Positions 11,768 through 23,865 of a stretch of DNA of 64,000 nt are shown here, piece after piece (the stretch's first letter is position 1; each line of letters opens with the position of its first letter). The stretch lies in contig NW_024467119.1 of NCBI RefSeq assembly GCF_017591425.1, positions 27,935,001 through 27,999,000 on the forward strand. The letters are read 5' to 3'. A program made the position numbers and the translations under genes. The notes beneath the pieces were generated by a model that was given only the letters and a program-made list of their open reading frames with translations, did no database searches and had not been told where the DNA came from. Source of the DNA: Ochotona curzoniae (taxonomy: Eukaryota; Chordata; Mammalia; Lagomorpha; Ochotonidae).

Positions 11768-11920
11768 CTGCCTCCACACGGCCTTCAGGAAGGAGGGCAG
11801 GGAATAACTCCGAAGCTGGAAGAGCTCGGAAGGCTCACATTCCGTGACAAAGGAGTTCACGTCGCTGCGGTACTCCACCGGGCAGACAAAGTACTGGTAC
11901 TTGGACAGCACATAGGCGGC
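11768..11920 (-). CDS. CDS1: CDS1 exon 10: variable lumenal/cytosolic loop
   Basis: The acceptor is TTTACACAG before 11920 and the donor is CAG|GTAAGA. The exon has 51 codons in phase 0. It opens AAYVLSKYQYFVCPVEYRSD and continues through VNSFVTECEPSELFQL to SLPSFLKAVWRQ. It carries the end of a membrane span and the hydrophilic loop before the next one. Against the human sequence as I recall it, QT after LFQL is RS, the second Pro of LPPF is Ser, and AVLRQ is AVWRQ. This loop is therefore the least conserved stretch among the exons here. Confidence 0.96.
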
Positions 11921-13347
11921 CTGTGTAAAGAGGCAAGAATTCACAAAACATGGCCGGATGTGGAATACCTGAATGTCTTCCTATGAACATTCCATTAAGG
12001 GTTCTCAAAGTTAGTTGGGTAACCACTGGCCCTGTAAAATACTTCAAACATTTTCAGAACATGACATTTCTAGAGACTTCTAACTTGACCACAAAAAGGG
12101 GAGAGTGGAGAAAGAAAAAAAAGAAAGCTGAACTAATTGTAGTAATATCTACATTTTAAAAATACAACCAATCCCTGATAGCTAATGGTTACAAAGAAAT
12201 AGGAGAATAGAGGATGGAGGTTGATAATAGACAATCCTACTTAATTTGGCTAATGATTCAATAGTGATCCAGAATGACTGGGAAAGGAAACACTATTGTT
12301 CATAACCAACCCGTCCCTGGTCACATCACTGCAACTGAGCCATGAAAGCAGAACAGTGAGGGTCAGCCTTGTGGCAGAGCAGGGCAAACTACCAGTATCC
12401 CATTCACTCACAAGTTCGAGTCCCAGCTGCTCCACTTTCAAACAAAGTGGAAGATAATAAAGCATTTGTTAGAAATTTAAACTGCTAAATATCAATTTAT
12501 TCTTTCTCTTTTCTATGAACCCATTCACTCCATAATTCTGCTCTCAAGAATCATTAACAGTATAACAGTGTTACACTCACACTGTAACAACTATTATACT
12601 AGGAATGAAAATAAATAATTTTGCTTCCAAACAACCGATTTCTTCAAAACCGTGTACTAAAAAATTAGTTTCTCTCCTCATTAACTCTTTCAGATACTGC
12701 ATTCTTCATTTTCTTTTGAGGATATGACTGCTCCTGTAACATTACCAAATGAGTCTTTTCTAATACTAAAAAGTTTTATATTAACCTAGTATTTTAATTA
12801 TTCTTGATTTATAATATACAAATATTGAACAGAGGTGGATTCTTTCTCATTCTATTTAGTAATATTGTTCTCTTGCACGGAGAGTTTGGAAAATTTTATC
12901 AAATTCTATTAATTCCTCAGGAAGAACAAGCTAAACTAACAAGTTAGATGCAGGACTTATGGTAGCTTTTCCCCATCCAGGACCATGGTACATTTCTATT
13001 AATGTTCTTTTTATCTCTTCACACATACACACACCTTTATGCTTCATGTATTACCAGTTTTATTTATGTAGAACAAGTGCCAGATACTAGAGTCTCATAA
13101 ATTTAAACTTCCTAAGGATAATTCTTACTTACGTTTCTCTTATATTCAACCATTTTACTATACTGATTCTCAGTTGGCATTCTGTAATAAAAACCTAAAT
13201 TTTATAACTGCAAAATAACTTTAAAGATACAAACAATAAAGGAAAATGTTAATTATTCATGCTAACAAACTTTTTCTGCGAGTCAAGCTCACGACGGTAA
13301 CCATCCACTGAGCCATGTGGTCTCCTAGGGTTAAGAAGGTAAAGCTT
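11921..13347. other. Intron 9, AT-rich, one SINE fragment
   Basis: A CSINE 5' fragment sits at about 12357-12440 (CTTGTGGCAGAGCAGGG ... GTTCGAGTCCCAGCTGCTCC). From 12441 to 13260 the sequence is strongly AT-rich, without an exon or repeat that I recognise. Confidence 0.5.
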
Positions 13348-13650
13348 GGGCCCAGTGCCATGGCTCAATTGGCTCATCCTCCCTTGCAAGCACTGGCATT
13401 CCATATGGGCACTGGTTCATGTCCAGCTGCCCCACTTTCCATTCAGCTCTGTTATGGCTGAGGAAAGTATCAGAGGATGCCCCAAAGCGGTGAGACCCTG
13501 CACCTGCATGGGAGACCTAGAAGAAGCTCAGATCTGCTCAGCTCTGGCCATTGCAGCCATTTGGGGAGTGGACCAGTGGATAGAAAATCTTTCTGTCTCT
13601 TCTCCTCTCTGTAAACATTTCAATAAAAATGACTACATATTTTAAAGATA
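13348..13650 (+). repeat. CSINE, older subfamily
   Basis: GGGCCCAGTGCCATGGCTC start, CACTGGTTCATGTCCAGC at the B box, and the older 3' half GCAGCCATTTGGGGAGTGGACC. Tail CAATAAAAATGAC. Confidence 0.85.
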
Positions 13651-13670
13651 ATAACAATAAGCGGAAGCTT

Positions 13671-13952
13671 GGGGCTGGTATGGTGGTGTAACAAGCTAAG
13701 CCTGTGCCTGCAGAACTGGCATCCGATATGGGTGCCAGCTCAAGTCCCAGCTGCTCTACTTCCAATCCAGCTCTCTGCTTAATGCCCTAGGAGAGCAGCA
13801 GCGGATGGCCCGAGGCCATGTCTCCCTGCATCCATAGGGAGATCCAGAAGAAATTTCTGGTTCCCAGCTTCAGACCAGCTCAGTTTTGACCATTGGAGCC
13901 ATTTGGGAAATGAAACAGTCATTGGAAGATCTCTCTTTAAAGTAAAAAAAAT
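13671..13952 (+). repeat. CSINE, older subfamily, tandem to the previous
   Basis: GGGGCTGGTATGGTGGTGTAACAAGC start, GCTCAAGTCCCAGCTGCTC, GGAGCCATTTGGGAAATG and an A-rich end. It lies 20 bases after the preceding SINE in the same orientation. Confidence 0.82.
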
Positions 13953-14374
13953 ATATCTATTAATCTCATTTTGTTAAAAAAAGGGCAGAGATTTTCAACA
14001 TCATTTGCATTCTTACATATTACTCAAAGCCAGCTACTATTCTCACTCCCCTACGCACAGCCACGCCCTGAGACAGAACAGCACTCAGACACACAGCAGC
14101 AGCACCACGGGTCTCCCGCCTGCCTGTGTGTTAAGATCACCGGGGGCGGGGGCACTAGTTTGCCTGAACAAAGGTTGGGACACACACTTTGTTACGCTGC
14201 CCAGGCAAGTCTGATGCGCAGCCAGGAGGAGAGCTACTGTCGCACGCAGCTGCTTCTTGGTAGCTAACACCTTATTAGTATTATTTTGTGGCTTAATACT
14301 TTAAGGTGTGGAACAAACTAAGAAACTTCATACAGTTTATCAAAAGAAAAGTCAATTATCTTCAAAAAACTCAC

Positions 14375-14443
14375 AATGAATCCAAACACGACTGTGGAGA
14401 AAAACCCTCCAATGAATCCTTCCCAAGTCTTCTTAGGGGATAA
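14375..14443 (-). CDS. CDS1: CDS1 exon 9: LSPKKTWEG motif and membrane span
   Basis: The acceptor is CCCTTTTCAG before 14443 and the donor is ATT|GTGAGT. The exon has 23 codons in phase 0, beginning [16 protein letters not shown] and ending VVFGFI. The SPKKTWEG block is highly conserved across CDP-diacylglycerol synthases, and the remainder is the start of a membrane span continued in exon 10. At 69 bases it is one of the two shortest exons here. Confidence 0.97.
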
Positions 14444-15744
14444 CTGAAAAGGGCCAAAGAAAATCACAGAGTTACTTGGTTCACACACAACACTTCTGCA
14501 GAACGTTCAAGGGGTTCCTACACTGTACACCTGTTTCCCTCCTGCAAGCCCATTTTCCTCGGTCCACTGATCCTGACAGACTTGGGCAGTGCGCTCCCTG
14601 AATACACAGAACATGTACGCCCCCAGCCATGCCACAAGCTGTTAATAAATGTCTGCTGCTTATTTTTTTTCCTCCCATAGGACTTTACTGCATACTGAAA
14701 TGCTTACAGGAACCTCCATAACGGCTGGCATAGCTCCAGGTACACAGAGTTGGCATTGACCTGCCACTGAACAACAATGACAGGACTGGGACAAAACCCA
14801 GATATTGTAGCTCGCCAGATTTTCCCATGTTGCAAGCAGGATACGCACTCAGCGTATCTGTGAAATACTCAGCCCTCCCCCCAAGACTGCATACCTGTTT
14901 CTCAAATATCCACATATACCCCCTCCCCACTACATGTCTCCCAGATGAAAGAGATGTGCTGTGCTTCTAGAAAGAGATACTGTTTGTCTGTCTCTACTGT
15001 TGCCAGTCAGTGGGCTTTCAGAGAGTGAAAGCTGGAACTCAGTGAGGCAAGAGTAGGTGGGAAAGACCCAGGAGCAGACAGGGCGCCCAAAGGTGCCGTG
15101 TCAGAGAAGGCTCAGCTGTGGAGGGGAACATGGCCCTCAAGGGGTAACTCGTGGTCTTGGTGAGGATCACTTCGGGGCAGCCAGGACAGAGCCAAATTTC
15201 AGAAGAAGGTTTCTAAAGTTAAAATGGGGTTGTGGGTTAAGCTAACAAGTTCTTCGTAGGACTCATATCTTGAGGATCCAAAAAGTCCAGTCAGAAGTTT
15301 CAGAAGAACTGGTTTCTTGGCTTCTGATAATACTTTCATAGTGAAGGGGCAGAAGCGTTTTCGCCTAGAATATTTCAGTGTCGGTATTACTGCCATGAAC
15401 TTAAGAGGCAGCTTGGATTTCAAAGTATAACAGAGCTTATCTAATTAAGTTGACAGACGTCAACTAAGAGGTCAGTTGCTCAATTACCTGGATCTGTTAT
15501 TCAGTGAATCCAGCCCCGTGAACTCACTGGGAAATGACACACACATGAAGATGGTTCGCAGCTATAGCTACCTCTCAGGGCTTCCTAAACCAGGAACTTC
15601 TGAGTCCACACAGAACTCTGAGTGTGGAATTACTTGCTCCTATGTGTCAGCAACTTTAGAGACATGCTTAAAATATGAGGTCACAAAATCAATGGAAAAC
15701 TGAAATTAGAAGGTTAAGTTTAAGGATATGCATCTGGCAAAACA
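14444..15744. other. Intron 8 (proximal), no recognised feature
   Basis: No exon, RNA gene or clear repeat is found. Several open frames (14481-14930 minus, 15057-15245 plus) show no family resemblance. Confidence 0.45.
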
Positions 15745-16005
15745 ATCAAGATGGCATTAGGGCATCTGCATTCTGTATCGGAGGGTGTGGGTTCCAGCCC
15801 CAACTCTTTCCAATTCCAGCTTCCTGCCTAATGTGTATCCTGGGAGGCAACAGGTAGTGGTTCAAGTGGTTGACCTCTGATGCCCACATAAGAAGACCTC
15901 AATTGAGTACCTGGCTCCCAGGTATGGCCTGGGTCAATCCTGGCCATTGCTAGTATATTGGGAACGACCAAGCAGGTAAGAGTCCCCCTGTCTGTCATGC
16001 CCTGT
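15745..16005 (+). repeat. Very old CSINE-like copy
   Basis: Degenerate landmarks: GGGTTCCAGCCCCAACTC, CCAATTCCAGCTTCCTGCC, GTATCCTGGGAGGCAACAGG, GAGTACCTGGCTCCCAGG and CTGGCCATTGCTA. The tail is lost. Confidence 0.6.
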
Positions 16006-16733
16006 ACTACATCATGACACTTTCCACTAACTTAGGAAGTTGTTTTTATCTACACCATGCTAGCCAGTTCAGTCGTCATGTATTTGTGGGAATACAAGAC
16101 TTGGCCCAGTCTGAGCTGAACAAATCCTATGTGAAGCTCTATAAAAACAAAACAAAACAAAAGTCAGTCTAGGAAGAGTCTGATTTCCATGAAGAACTGC
16201 TTAGTTTCCTTTCTTCTCCAAAGTATTAACTGTATTACTTAATTCATCTCTTTTAGTTCCCTCCATGGCCATACACAGAAGAAAGTCTCAGCAGGCAATC
16301 CCAGGCAGCCGGCGTGGTCTGCTCCTGCGCCTTTCCCTTTCCGTGCCTTTACCCTTTATGGGTGCTCAGTGTTTTCTGCATTACTCTAGGGCCCCACGAT
16401 TTTTAATGGAAATGAGTTTGGGTGTAAAGTTTGACATGGGGACAAGATTATATGAATTTGATATAAGTCACTCAGAAAATTCAACCGAGGAAGGAAAAGG
16501 CAGCTTGAGGGGAAAGCGAGGTCAGCAGGGCCTCTTCAGGGGGGTTGCTGGGGAGGAGGGCGTGTGGCCTTCGCCTGTGAGAGGGGGCTTGGGTGCAGGA
16601 GCCCCGAGCTGTGGCTGCTAAGGGCGATCCAGGCGCTTTGGACACAATGGCAAGAGCATCATGCTGTGTGAAGTGTTCTGCAGAGAATTTGAAAGGTTGC
16701 ACCAGTGGCTTGACTGTGATATCTTTCCATTAC

Positions 16734-16821
16734 CTTTATTAATGGAGTTCTTCCAAAAAAAAATCCAAAAAGGTAAGCAGTTATGTCATTGCAGATAACA
16801 CTCGATATTGGAACAAGGAAC
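16734..16821 (-). CDS. CDS1: CDS1 exon 8: CNDITAY core
   Basis: A long T-rich tract and GAAG form the acceptor before 16821, and the donor is AAG|GTAATG. The first base completes Trp from exon 7. The next 29 codons read [20 protein letters not shown] and then FFGRTPLIK. The ND-x-x-AY element is part of the conserved core, and the flanking residues form a membrane span. The length is 88 bases. Confidence 0.97.
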
Positions 16822-17385
16822 CTTCAAAAAAAAAATCAGCAGAAAAAAAGTCCATAAGATAAAGCAGCAACTTTTCACACATGCAGGTTATAGTTCATGG
16901 TGGACCAGGGTAACAACCATGGCCTGGGGCCCGGACAGGTGTAACATTAACAGCCATCATCAGTACCAATCCAATCTGCCCATTTAGCAATAAGGCTGAG
17001 TAAAATCTATAAAAAAACTAACATACTGAAAGATGATTGGTCAGGAATATGTGAAATGATCAATTTATATAGTTACAGACATATACGTTTTTATGAGGAA
17101 CAGTTATAATAAAAAGACTTAAAGTTTATCTTAAGAACAGCCTTTTAAAACAGCAATGAGTCAATCATTTAGACAGAATCTAATCTGATGAATGTATGTT
17201 AGCCTCTTAAACACAAATGAACTTCAGAAAAAATAATTTTAACTCTTCCTTAATCCAATCCCCCCAATCAATTAAGTTTTTATGACACCATAAAATGTAC
17301 TGCACCAATTAATTACACATACAAAATGTTGCTAAAATATGAATCTAAAAGATTTCAAGAAATGGGTTTTAAATGACTATGGGGG
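16822..17385. other. Intron 7 (proximal), no recognised feature
   Basis: AT-rich intronic sequence. I see nothing beyond splice-site sequence and short A-runs. Confidence 0.5.
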
Positions 17386-17672
17386 AGAGGGCTGCCACTT
17401 GGTGCAGCAGGTTAAGTTGGTGCTTGTGCTGCCAGCATGCCAAGGAGCACTGGCATAAGACCCAGCGCTGCAGCTCTGATGAGACGCAGCTCCATGCCGA
17501 CGCTCCTGGGAGGGCAGTGAACGAGGGCTGGCGCAGAGACCCTGCCAGCCACAGCTCATTCGGATGATCCACTCCAACCTGGTCCAGCCACTGGGAAGTG
17601 AACCAGCCAGTGAGGACCTTTCTCTCTCTCTCCATTTCACTCTGTCACTCTGCCTTTTAACCGTACTGGAAA
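17386..17672 (+). repeat. CSINE, older copy
   Basis: GGTGCAGCAGGTTAAGTTGG, TGCCAGCATGCC, CTGGTCCAGCCACTGGGAAGTGAACC, then CTCTCTCTCTC and a CTGCCTTTTAA end. Internal segments are diverged. Confidence 0.7.
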
Positions 17673-18257
17673 TACAGTTAGAAGTTTCTTAAATTTTAAG
17701 CTTTTCCTTCATTTCAACTAATTTTTTTTTTTACCCAGTGATAAATTTTATATTTTTTCATGAATAGAAATGCTTTTCTGCAGGCTTCTGCTATAATGCA
17801 AGCAATTCAGTGCAGGGAATATTTAGAGGCCTATTCCTACAGGAATGCAAAACATAACCAGCTCCCTTTCTGCATTCTGGTATGCTGTCTGCTGGCAGGC
17901 AAACTGTAATATTCTTGCTGCATTCCCTGTGCCTAACACAGCTTTTTAAAACCTATCGTCTGCGGAAAGTCACAGGAAGGCTTATTAACACCTGCAATGT
18001 AATGAACTACCTGCGGCTTATGTGGGAACAAGCTGCATTTACTGGGAACTTAAAACAGAATGGCTTCCAGTTGTTGTTAATGAAGCATTTTGTCTTCAGC
18101 TGCCACACAGCAAGCAAAACTCGGTGCACTATTTTAACGGAATAGAGGAACAACAGGTAGTACATTTTAGTAGAAATCTATAAGGCACTGGCCAATGTTA
18201 AAGAGCCTTAGAGGCACTATCACATAAATATTAAGGAGCATAATACTGTTCCCTTAC

Positions 18258-18340
18258 CATATCATGCCTTCAAACAGATTCTGGATGACAAGATGTGACT
18301 GAGTAACGGTTATCAGTAAAGTGACATGAGTCCATGCGAA
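18258..18340 (-). CDS. CDS1: CDS1 exon 7: membrane span and MIW
   Basis: The acceptor is CTGTTGACAG before 18340 and the donor is ATG|GTAAGG. Twenty-seven codons begin FAWTHVTLLITVTQSHLVI and end FEGMI. The last two bases, TG, begin the Trp codon completed by exon 8. The first half is hydrophobic and forms one membrane span. The length is 83 bases, and no residue differs from human as far as I can recall. Confidence 0.97.
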
Positions 18341-20266
18341 CTGTCAACAGCCCAACAACACAAACATTAGTTAATACACTGATCTGAGCAACCAAGGAAG
18401 CAAATGCCATTCTCAAACACAAATTCCTAGTGACTCAAGCCGAAAATTATGAGATAAAGTCATGCAAAAAAATGTTGTTAGCAAACCATATTCATTTTAT
18501 TGTCTACTGGAAGCTTCAAAGAATGAAAACATTTAATAAAGCAAATCGTAATTTACACACAAATGGAATGGTCATAATACTAAGATACACTAATTAAAAA
18601 TGCATATACAAGTAAGCCATAATCTTGAATTATTCAACTTGAACAGTAATGAGAAATTTGTGAGGTTGTTATGGCATTTAGAGAGGACAATTTTATTCTG
18701 GCTGCATTCTGAAGTTACAAAAAAATGCCAAAACTGTTTTTCTTACGTGGTCACTCTTTCTCATAAGTGTTATTTCTAACTTAAATGATTAGCAGGGCTC
18801 AAATGGCCCTTTCATGTCATACTTGAAACTTCTCTTCACAGTCCTGCTTAATGACAGTACTCACTTCCAAATTCCCAACAGCCCTCGAGAGTTGGCTATT
18901 GTAGGGATTTTTTAGCACAACACAGTGAGTAAAACACAAACTACCATTTCTACAAACTGGGTCTTACCATTTTGATTGGAATATATTAATTAGCTTTTAA
19001 AAATTCTTAAGGTTTTGATTTAGTCTTAATAAGCCCATCTCAGCCAGCAGTGTTTCATATGATTTGCTTTGTTTGACATTATTTTTTTCTGTTCAAAAGC
19101 TCCAATTTTCTTTTATGAGCTGCGTCAAAATGTATAAATGCTTTTTTCAATAGGCACTGTTTATTCAGTTACTCTTCTGTATGTGTGAATTCACAGCTAT
19201 GGATTCAACCAATCACACATGAGAAATTGCTGAAAAACTGCATGCATGTTGATCGTGTACAGACCACTTCCTGCTTGACTCCCCAAACACTTGAATTTGT
19301 TCACAACATTTATACTTTACTAGGCGCTTCAAGTAATCTAGAGTTGGTTTACTGCATAAGGGAGAAGGGGAAGGGGAGATAAGAAAACCCTATGCCGTTT
19401 GACATGAGGGATTTTGAGCATCTGAGTAGCCAGGTGTCCCCGGGGCTCAGAACTAAGCCCTTGACTAAGCAGAGGGCTAACCACGTGTGTTCACAGCAGA
19501 CTTCATTATTTCTCACGTGTCTCAGCTGCTCTGAGACTGTTGCTAAAACTTTACACTTCACTTTCTGGCTTCCAGAAATGAGAAATGTTAAGAAATCCTA
19601 CAATTTCCTGAGGCAAGATGGGCATTTTCGTGGAGAACAGCAAAGCATCAATAGAGAATATACCCCATATCCAAACAAGCCTTAATACACAAAGCCACAG
19701 GTCTACATACTCACACTATATTGCATGTTAGTCTTCTAATCAGCTACATTGTACGAAAGTAAGTTCACCATGTAAAGTGGTAAGTTTCATAAAACACAGA
19801 TGTTGATACACTGAACAAAATATACCCCAAAAATGATGTAATCCCATAACTAATCATAAGTACCCAAAAAAACCCACATGCTCCGCTCCCTCAGGCTTAC
19901 ACTGAAAGCAGGTAAACAAAGTTTGTCTCCATAGAACAATACGGCAGACGCTTCCAGGAGACTGGAAACACTCTTTATGTGGGTATGAATTTTGGGAATC
20001 CACACACTTACTTAACTTTACATCCTTAGGAAATTTTCAGTAATAACTTTTACGGAAACTTTTGCAACAGTTAAACCTTTTTAAATCCTCGAAAACTATT
20101 CAAGTTTAGCATCTTGCATATAATGTTCACACAAAACTGAAATACTTCCCGCAGTCAGGCAAGACATCGACTAGCCAATCAGTATCTACTCATTACAGGA
20201 AGAACAACAGAAGAGGAAGAGAAAATTTGTACCACATGTGGTGACTACAGAATGGTTCATACGCAC
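18341..20266. other. Intron 6, no recognised feature
   Basis: AT-rich intronic sequence with no repeat or exon I can name. The frames at 19349-19685 do not resemble any family. Confidence 0.5.
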
Positions 20267-20325
20267 CATGTAAAACTGCAGTCGATAATGCTTCTTCACC
20301 AGGCTCAGCACAAACATGCAGAAAC
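20267..20325 (-). CDS. CDS1: CDS1 exon 6: short membrane-span exon
   Basis: The acceptor is TTGAACAG before 20325 and the donor is ATG|GTGCGT, the weakest donor of the set. The two leading bases GT complete the Gly codon split from exon 5. The next 19 codons read FCMFVLSLVKKHYRLQFYM. At 59 bases it is the smallest exon here, and skipping it would shift the frame. It finishes the membrane span that starts in exon 5 and adds a basic VKKHYR loop. Confidence 0.96.
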
Positions 20326-21721
20326 CTGTTCAAGAGCAAAAGACGTGTGCTTGTTGTGCAATATTGTACCAAGTGTAAGACTCCCTACGCCCAAACACAC
20401 CAGCTTCTTTCATCACATCTAGGCATAGTTTAGCCGCAATCATACCATCTCTCTATCTTAGGGTTAGCGTTTCAAGTACATTTCTTGATGGGAACAACCT
20501 TATAATTGCCATAAGGTGCCCAAAATACTCCCCACAGCACACAATCAACAAGCCTCTCCTGCCTTAACTCAAGGAAAACAGATCGAGAAATCTGAGTTGA
20601 ATGAAACTGCTGTATCGTTCTAACAATTCTACATATAGGATATCTCCATATAGCATAGAAACAGATACATACTATAAAATGAATTCTTTCAGCAGCTAAT
20701 ATATTGAACTTATTAAATTTCAGGTTCTTGCATCAGCAGTTACACACAGGACTCAATTCTAATCCTTCCAGCATTCCTGTAATACAGGTACCTATTATTA
20801 TCCCAATTTTACAGACGAAGGAAAACATAAAAGGTTCGTATTAATTTACTAAAGATCATAAGGGCAGAAAGCAATGCCCATATCTTAATGGTCTTCAAGA
20901 ATCACATATTCCATCAACATGCATCAGATAAAGTTGAGTAATTTCAAGTTTCTGACTCATAAGTCATCACAAAACATAATATTGTAATAATTTCAAGATT
21001 GATATAGTGGGCATTCATTTACATTCTATACACTGTAATGAAAAAGTACTATACATTGTAATGGAATTCTTAATATGTGAAATCTTAAGCTAATACACAA
21101 ACATAATGGGAGGCAATATGAAGTATTTTTTGCCTATCATATCGGCAAATCTCTCAAGTTAGGGGTTTTTAATAAACAGATGTATTATTATATATGCATA
21201 AATCAAGTTTAATTCCTGGTGAACAGCAGTCATGTATCTATTCCATTCCACAACACTTTCAAAGACTGAGTTCAAGAATGAAGCTGAACTGTGACTTGAT
21301 CTCATCTATATGAAATAAAGCCCAATCTTCAGATCCTTGGATTATTCTCACCAAGGTATTCTACCCACCACGGTAGGTAAGGGTACCCTTACTCTCACCA
21401 GAGCAGAATCAAACCGCAGGTGTCTTTGGCTATTCTCTGATGAATGACTGATTCCAAATGTCAACACATAAAGGAGAATGACCAAAACAGAGAATACATA
21501 CTGACCCCAAATTTGTATCTGTAACCTCCCCAGTGACCTGATAATTAGACTACAAAAGCATCAGGGAAAACATTTTCTAGGTGGAGGCATAATTAAAGCC
21601 AATGTGCCATCTTCTTAAGAGAAAGATCTGGGGTGTGGGTTCGGAGGAGGCACATAAACTTGGAATTCACAAAACTGCAACCATTGGGTGTATAAAAAAT
21701 CCATTAAAAATTATTGCATCC
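20326..21721. other. Intron 5 (3' part), one likely MIR
   Basis: At about 20750-20885 the sequence TATTATTATCCCAATTTTACAG followed by AGGAAAACATAAA matches the reverse MIR pattern. The rest is AT-rich with no recognised feature, apart from the TSD of the next L1 at 21712-21721. Confidence 0.5.
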
Positions 21722-22885
21722 CAGAGCGGAGGTGGGGACCACAGAGTGGAGCAGGTGGACAGGAGAGGGCTTATATCCCAACCCTGGAGACTCCCATATC
21801 CTCACCAAGGACCATCAGTACGGGCACCAAGGACTACATCCCAACTGCCAAGGAGACCACGGGGAATCGGAGTGCCTTCGGAGACTAATAACTCTGAGGT
21901 CATCCACTCCCGCTTGGATCTCCCACATGGGATGGAAGAAGCCCAAACCCTTCCTTGCAGGATCCAAGGTCATTGGAACAACAGCTAGAAACCCTGAACA
22001 GCCCACAGAAACAGAAGAACAGTAAACTCCCTTCAGGAATCGGGAGAGGAACTTTTTCTGGTCCTTACTTAGTTCCAACTTTGGATACCCATCCTCTGCA
22101 ATGACCATCAGGGTTGCTCCAGAGGCCCCCCCCCCCAAAAAAAAGATTAGATAGACAGAGAACAACAAGGAAAGCTTAGAACCAGACAGGAAATGGTCAG
22201 TGTGGATTCACTTATACCTCACTAGGTAGGACACAAAGATAAGTTACTCCTCACTAAGGTATTGAAGATTTCTCTGCACACCCCTCCTAAAACTGTTCTA
22301 CACCTCAACTGTTGACAAATGCCTTGTTAGAGATATAAGCCAGTTTGGACTATCCCAAAATCCACCAAGTTCAGTAAAAATTATGCTTCAACACTACAAA
22401 CTACTAAATACAAAAATGAAAATAGACACGAGACAGCCAAATAGTACCTTATAGCCATTTTAAGGTGTATAGCAGCCAGTTGTATATATACTAAAATTGA
22501 AATGTCAATGAAGTAATCACAGGATGTGGTTAAGAACTTGCATTTTCTAACATATCAGTCACTCAATACCATGCCAATTAACTCCATAAAGTGATAAACT
22601 GTTGTTGATGTTATGTTGTGGCTTTTAATGGGTCAGGACAATATTCTGCCAGCTCTGCCTTCACAACAGAGTTGGTCTCCCCAAGAAACTGCTGAATTTA
22701 TCTGGACAATAAGATGCTGGACACTATGCAAAGTACATGCTTGCAATGAAAGAATTATGACTGGATTTGAACTGTAATACTGCAATAAAGTAGAGGAATC
22801 CAACATGGGGGGAGAGTATGGGGAGGGGGTAGGGGAATCCCAGAGCCTATGAAACTGTCATAAAATCAAATGTAATAAAAAAAAG
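21722..22885 (+). mobile_element. L1 3'-end insertion (1.16 kb) with TSD
   Basis: A perfect 10-bp direct repeat, TATTGCATCC, flanks the element at 21712-21721 and 22886-22895. The 3' end shows the lagomorph L1 tail pattern: a G-rich AGTATGGGGAGGGGG stretch, GAATCCCAGAGCCTATGAAACT and an A-run. Upstream are TTGTTGATGTTATGTTGTGG and a CTGGACAATAAGATGCTGG block. The 5' part (21722-22130) is GC-richer and non-coding. I read it as a 5'-truncated L1 made mostly of 3' UTR. Confidence 0.85.
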
Positions 22886-22895
22886 TATTGCATCC

Positions 22896-23673
22896 AAGTA
22901 TTTCCTCTACAGGAGATCAAGACTCATTTCACAGCCCAAGAAACAATGTAATTTTCATGTTGCTTCATGCCAAAAGTTTAAAAATGAAGTCAGACTGGAG
23001 TTGGTGCACAAGCTGGCAGGGCAAGGGCATGGCAGAGATGAGGCAGATGCTACTGACACAGCTCTTCTGTCCAAACAGAGCCCTTCCTGACCAGCCCAGC
23101 ACAACCGCAAGACTTCAGCTCTGGGGGACAGGGATGGCTACAATGCCAAATAATAAAGAACACTCTGTAAAAAAACTTATGGGCTTAATTTTTTATTCAG
23201 TACCATGTGCCCACATGAATATTTTATGCTAACACATGTACACATAAGTATACAAGTATGTATGTGTGTATCTATCTATATAGTTACAATTAACATATGG
23301 ACCAATTATCTATTTCATCCACAGTTTGACTTTTTCCCTAAGTAGCAAAGACTATGTATATGACTACATTTCTAATTGAAATCATAAGATTTTGTTAGGA
23401 TTATAATAACATAGAGAGTTCAAAAAGTTCAAGGAAAAGATGTTATTATATATATTTTAAAAAGCTTAGAATTCAAAATGCTTTTACAATAGAATAACCT
23501 TGTCTTTCAGTTGCATTTTCACTAGTTTTTAAATTTCAAAGCTCCTTTGCGAAACTGGTTCATCAAAAAAGCTAGCTTGAACGCAGTGCTTGTCTGACGA
23601 TGCTGAACTGAACTATCTGACGGCCATTCATCCACTCAGTGCTGTGCGAGCCTGGTGTTGTCTGCACAAGGAC
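22896..23673. other. Intron 5, no recognised feature
   Basis: No exon, RNA gene or named repeat is seen between the L1 3' end and the minisatellite. Confidence 0.5.
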
Positions 23674-23865
23674 GTGCACAGCCCACTTCCCAAGCAGTTC
23701 CCCAGGAAGTAACGGAGGGCTGTGCACAGCCCACTTCCCAAGCAGTTCCCCAGGAGGTAACGGAGGGCCGTGCACAGCCCACTTCCCAAGCAGTTCCCCA
23801 GGAGGTAACGGAGGGCTGTGCACAGCCCACTTCCCAAGCAGTTCCCCAGGAGGTAACGGAGGGCC
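23674..23865 (+). repeat. Minisatellite, 4 copies of a 48-bp unit
   Basis: Units start at 23674, 23722, 23770 and 23818, each beginning GTGCACAGCCCACTTCCC and ending in GTAACGGAGGGC plus T or C. Copies are almost identical: copy 1 has GGAAGTAA where the others have GGAGGTAA. The final base alternates T, C, T, C. Because 48 is a multiple of 3, all frames stay open and give repetitive pseudo-proteins with 16-residue units. It is intronic, and I assign no coding role. Confidence 0.97.
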
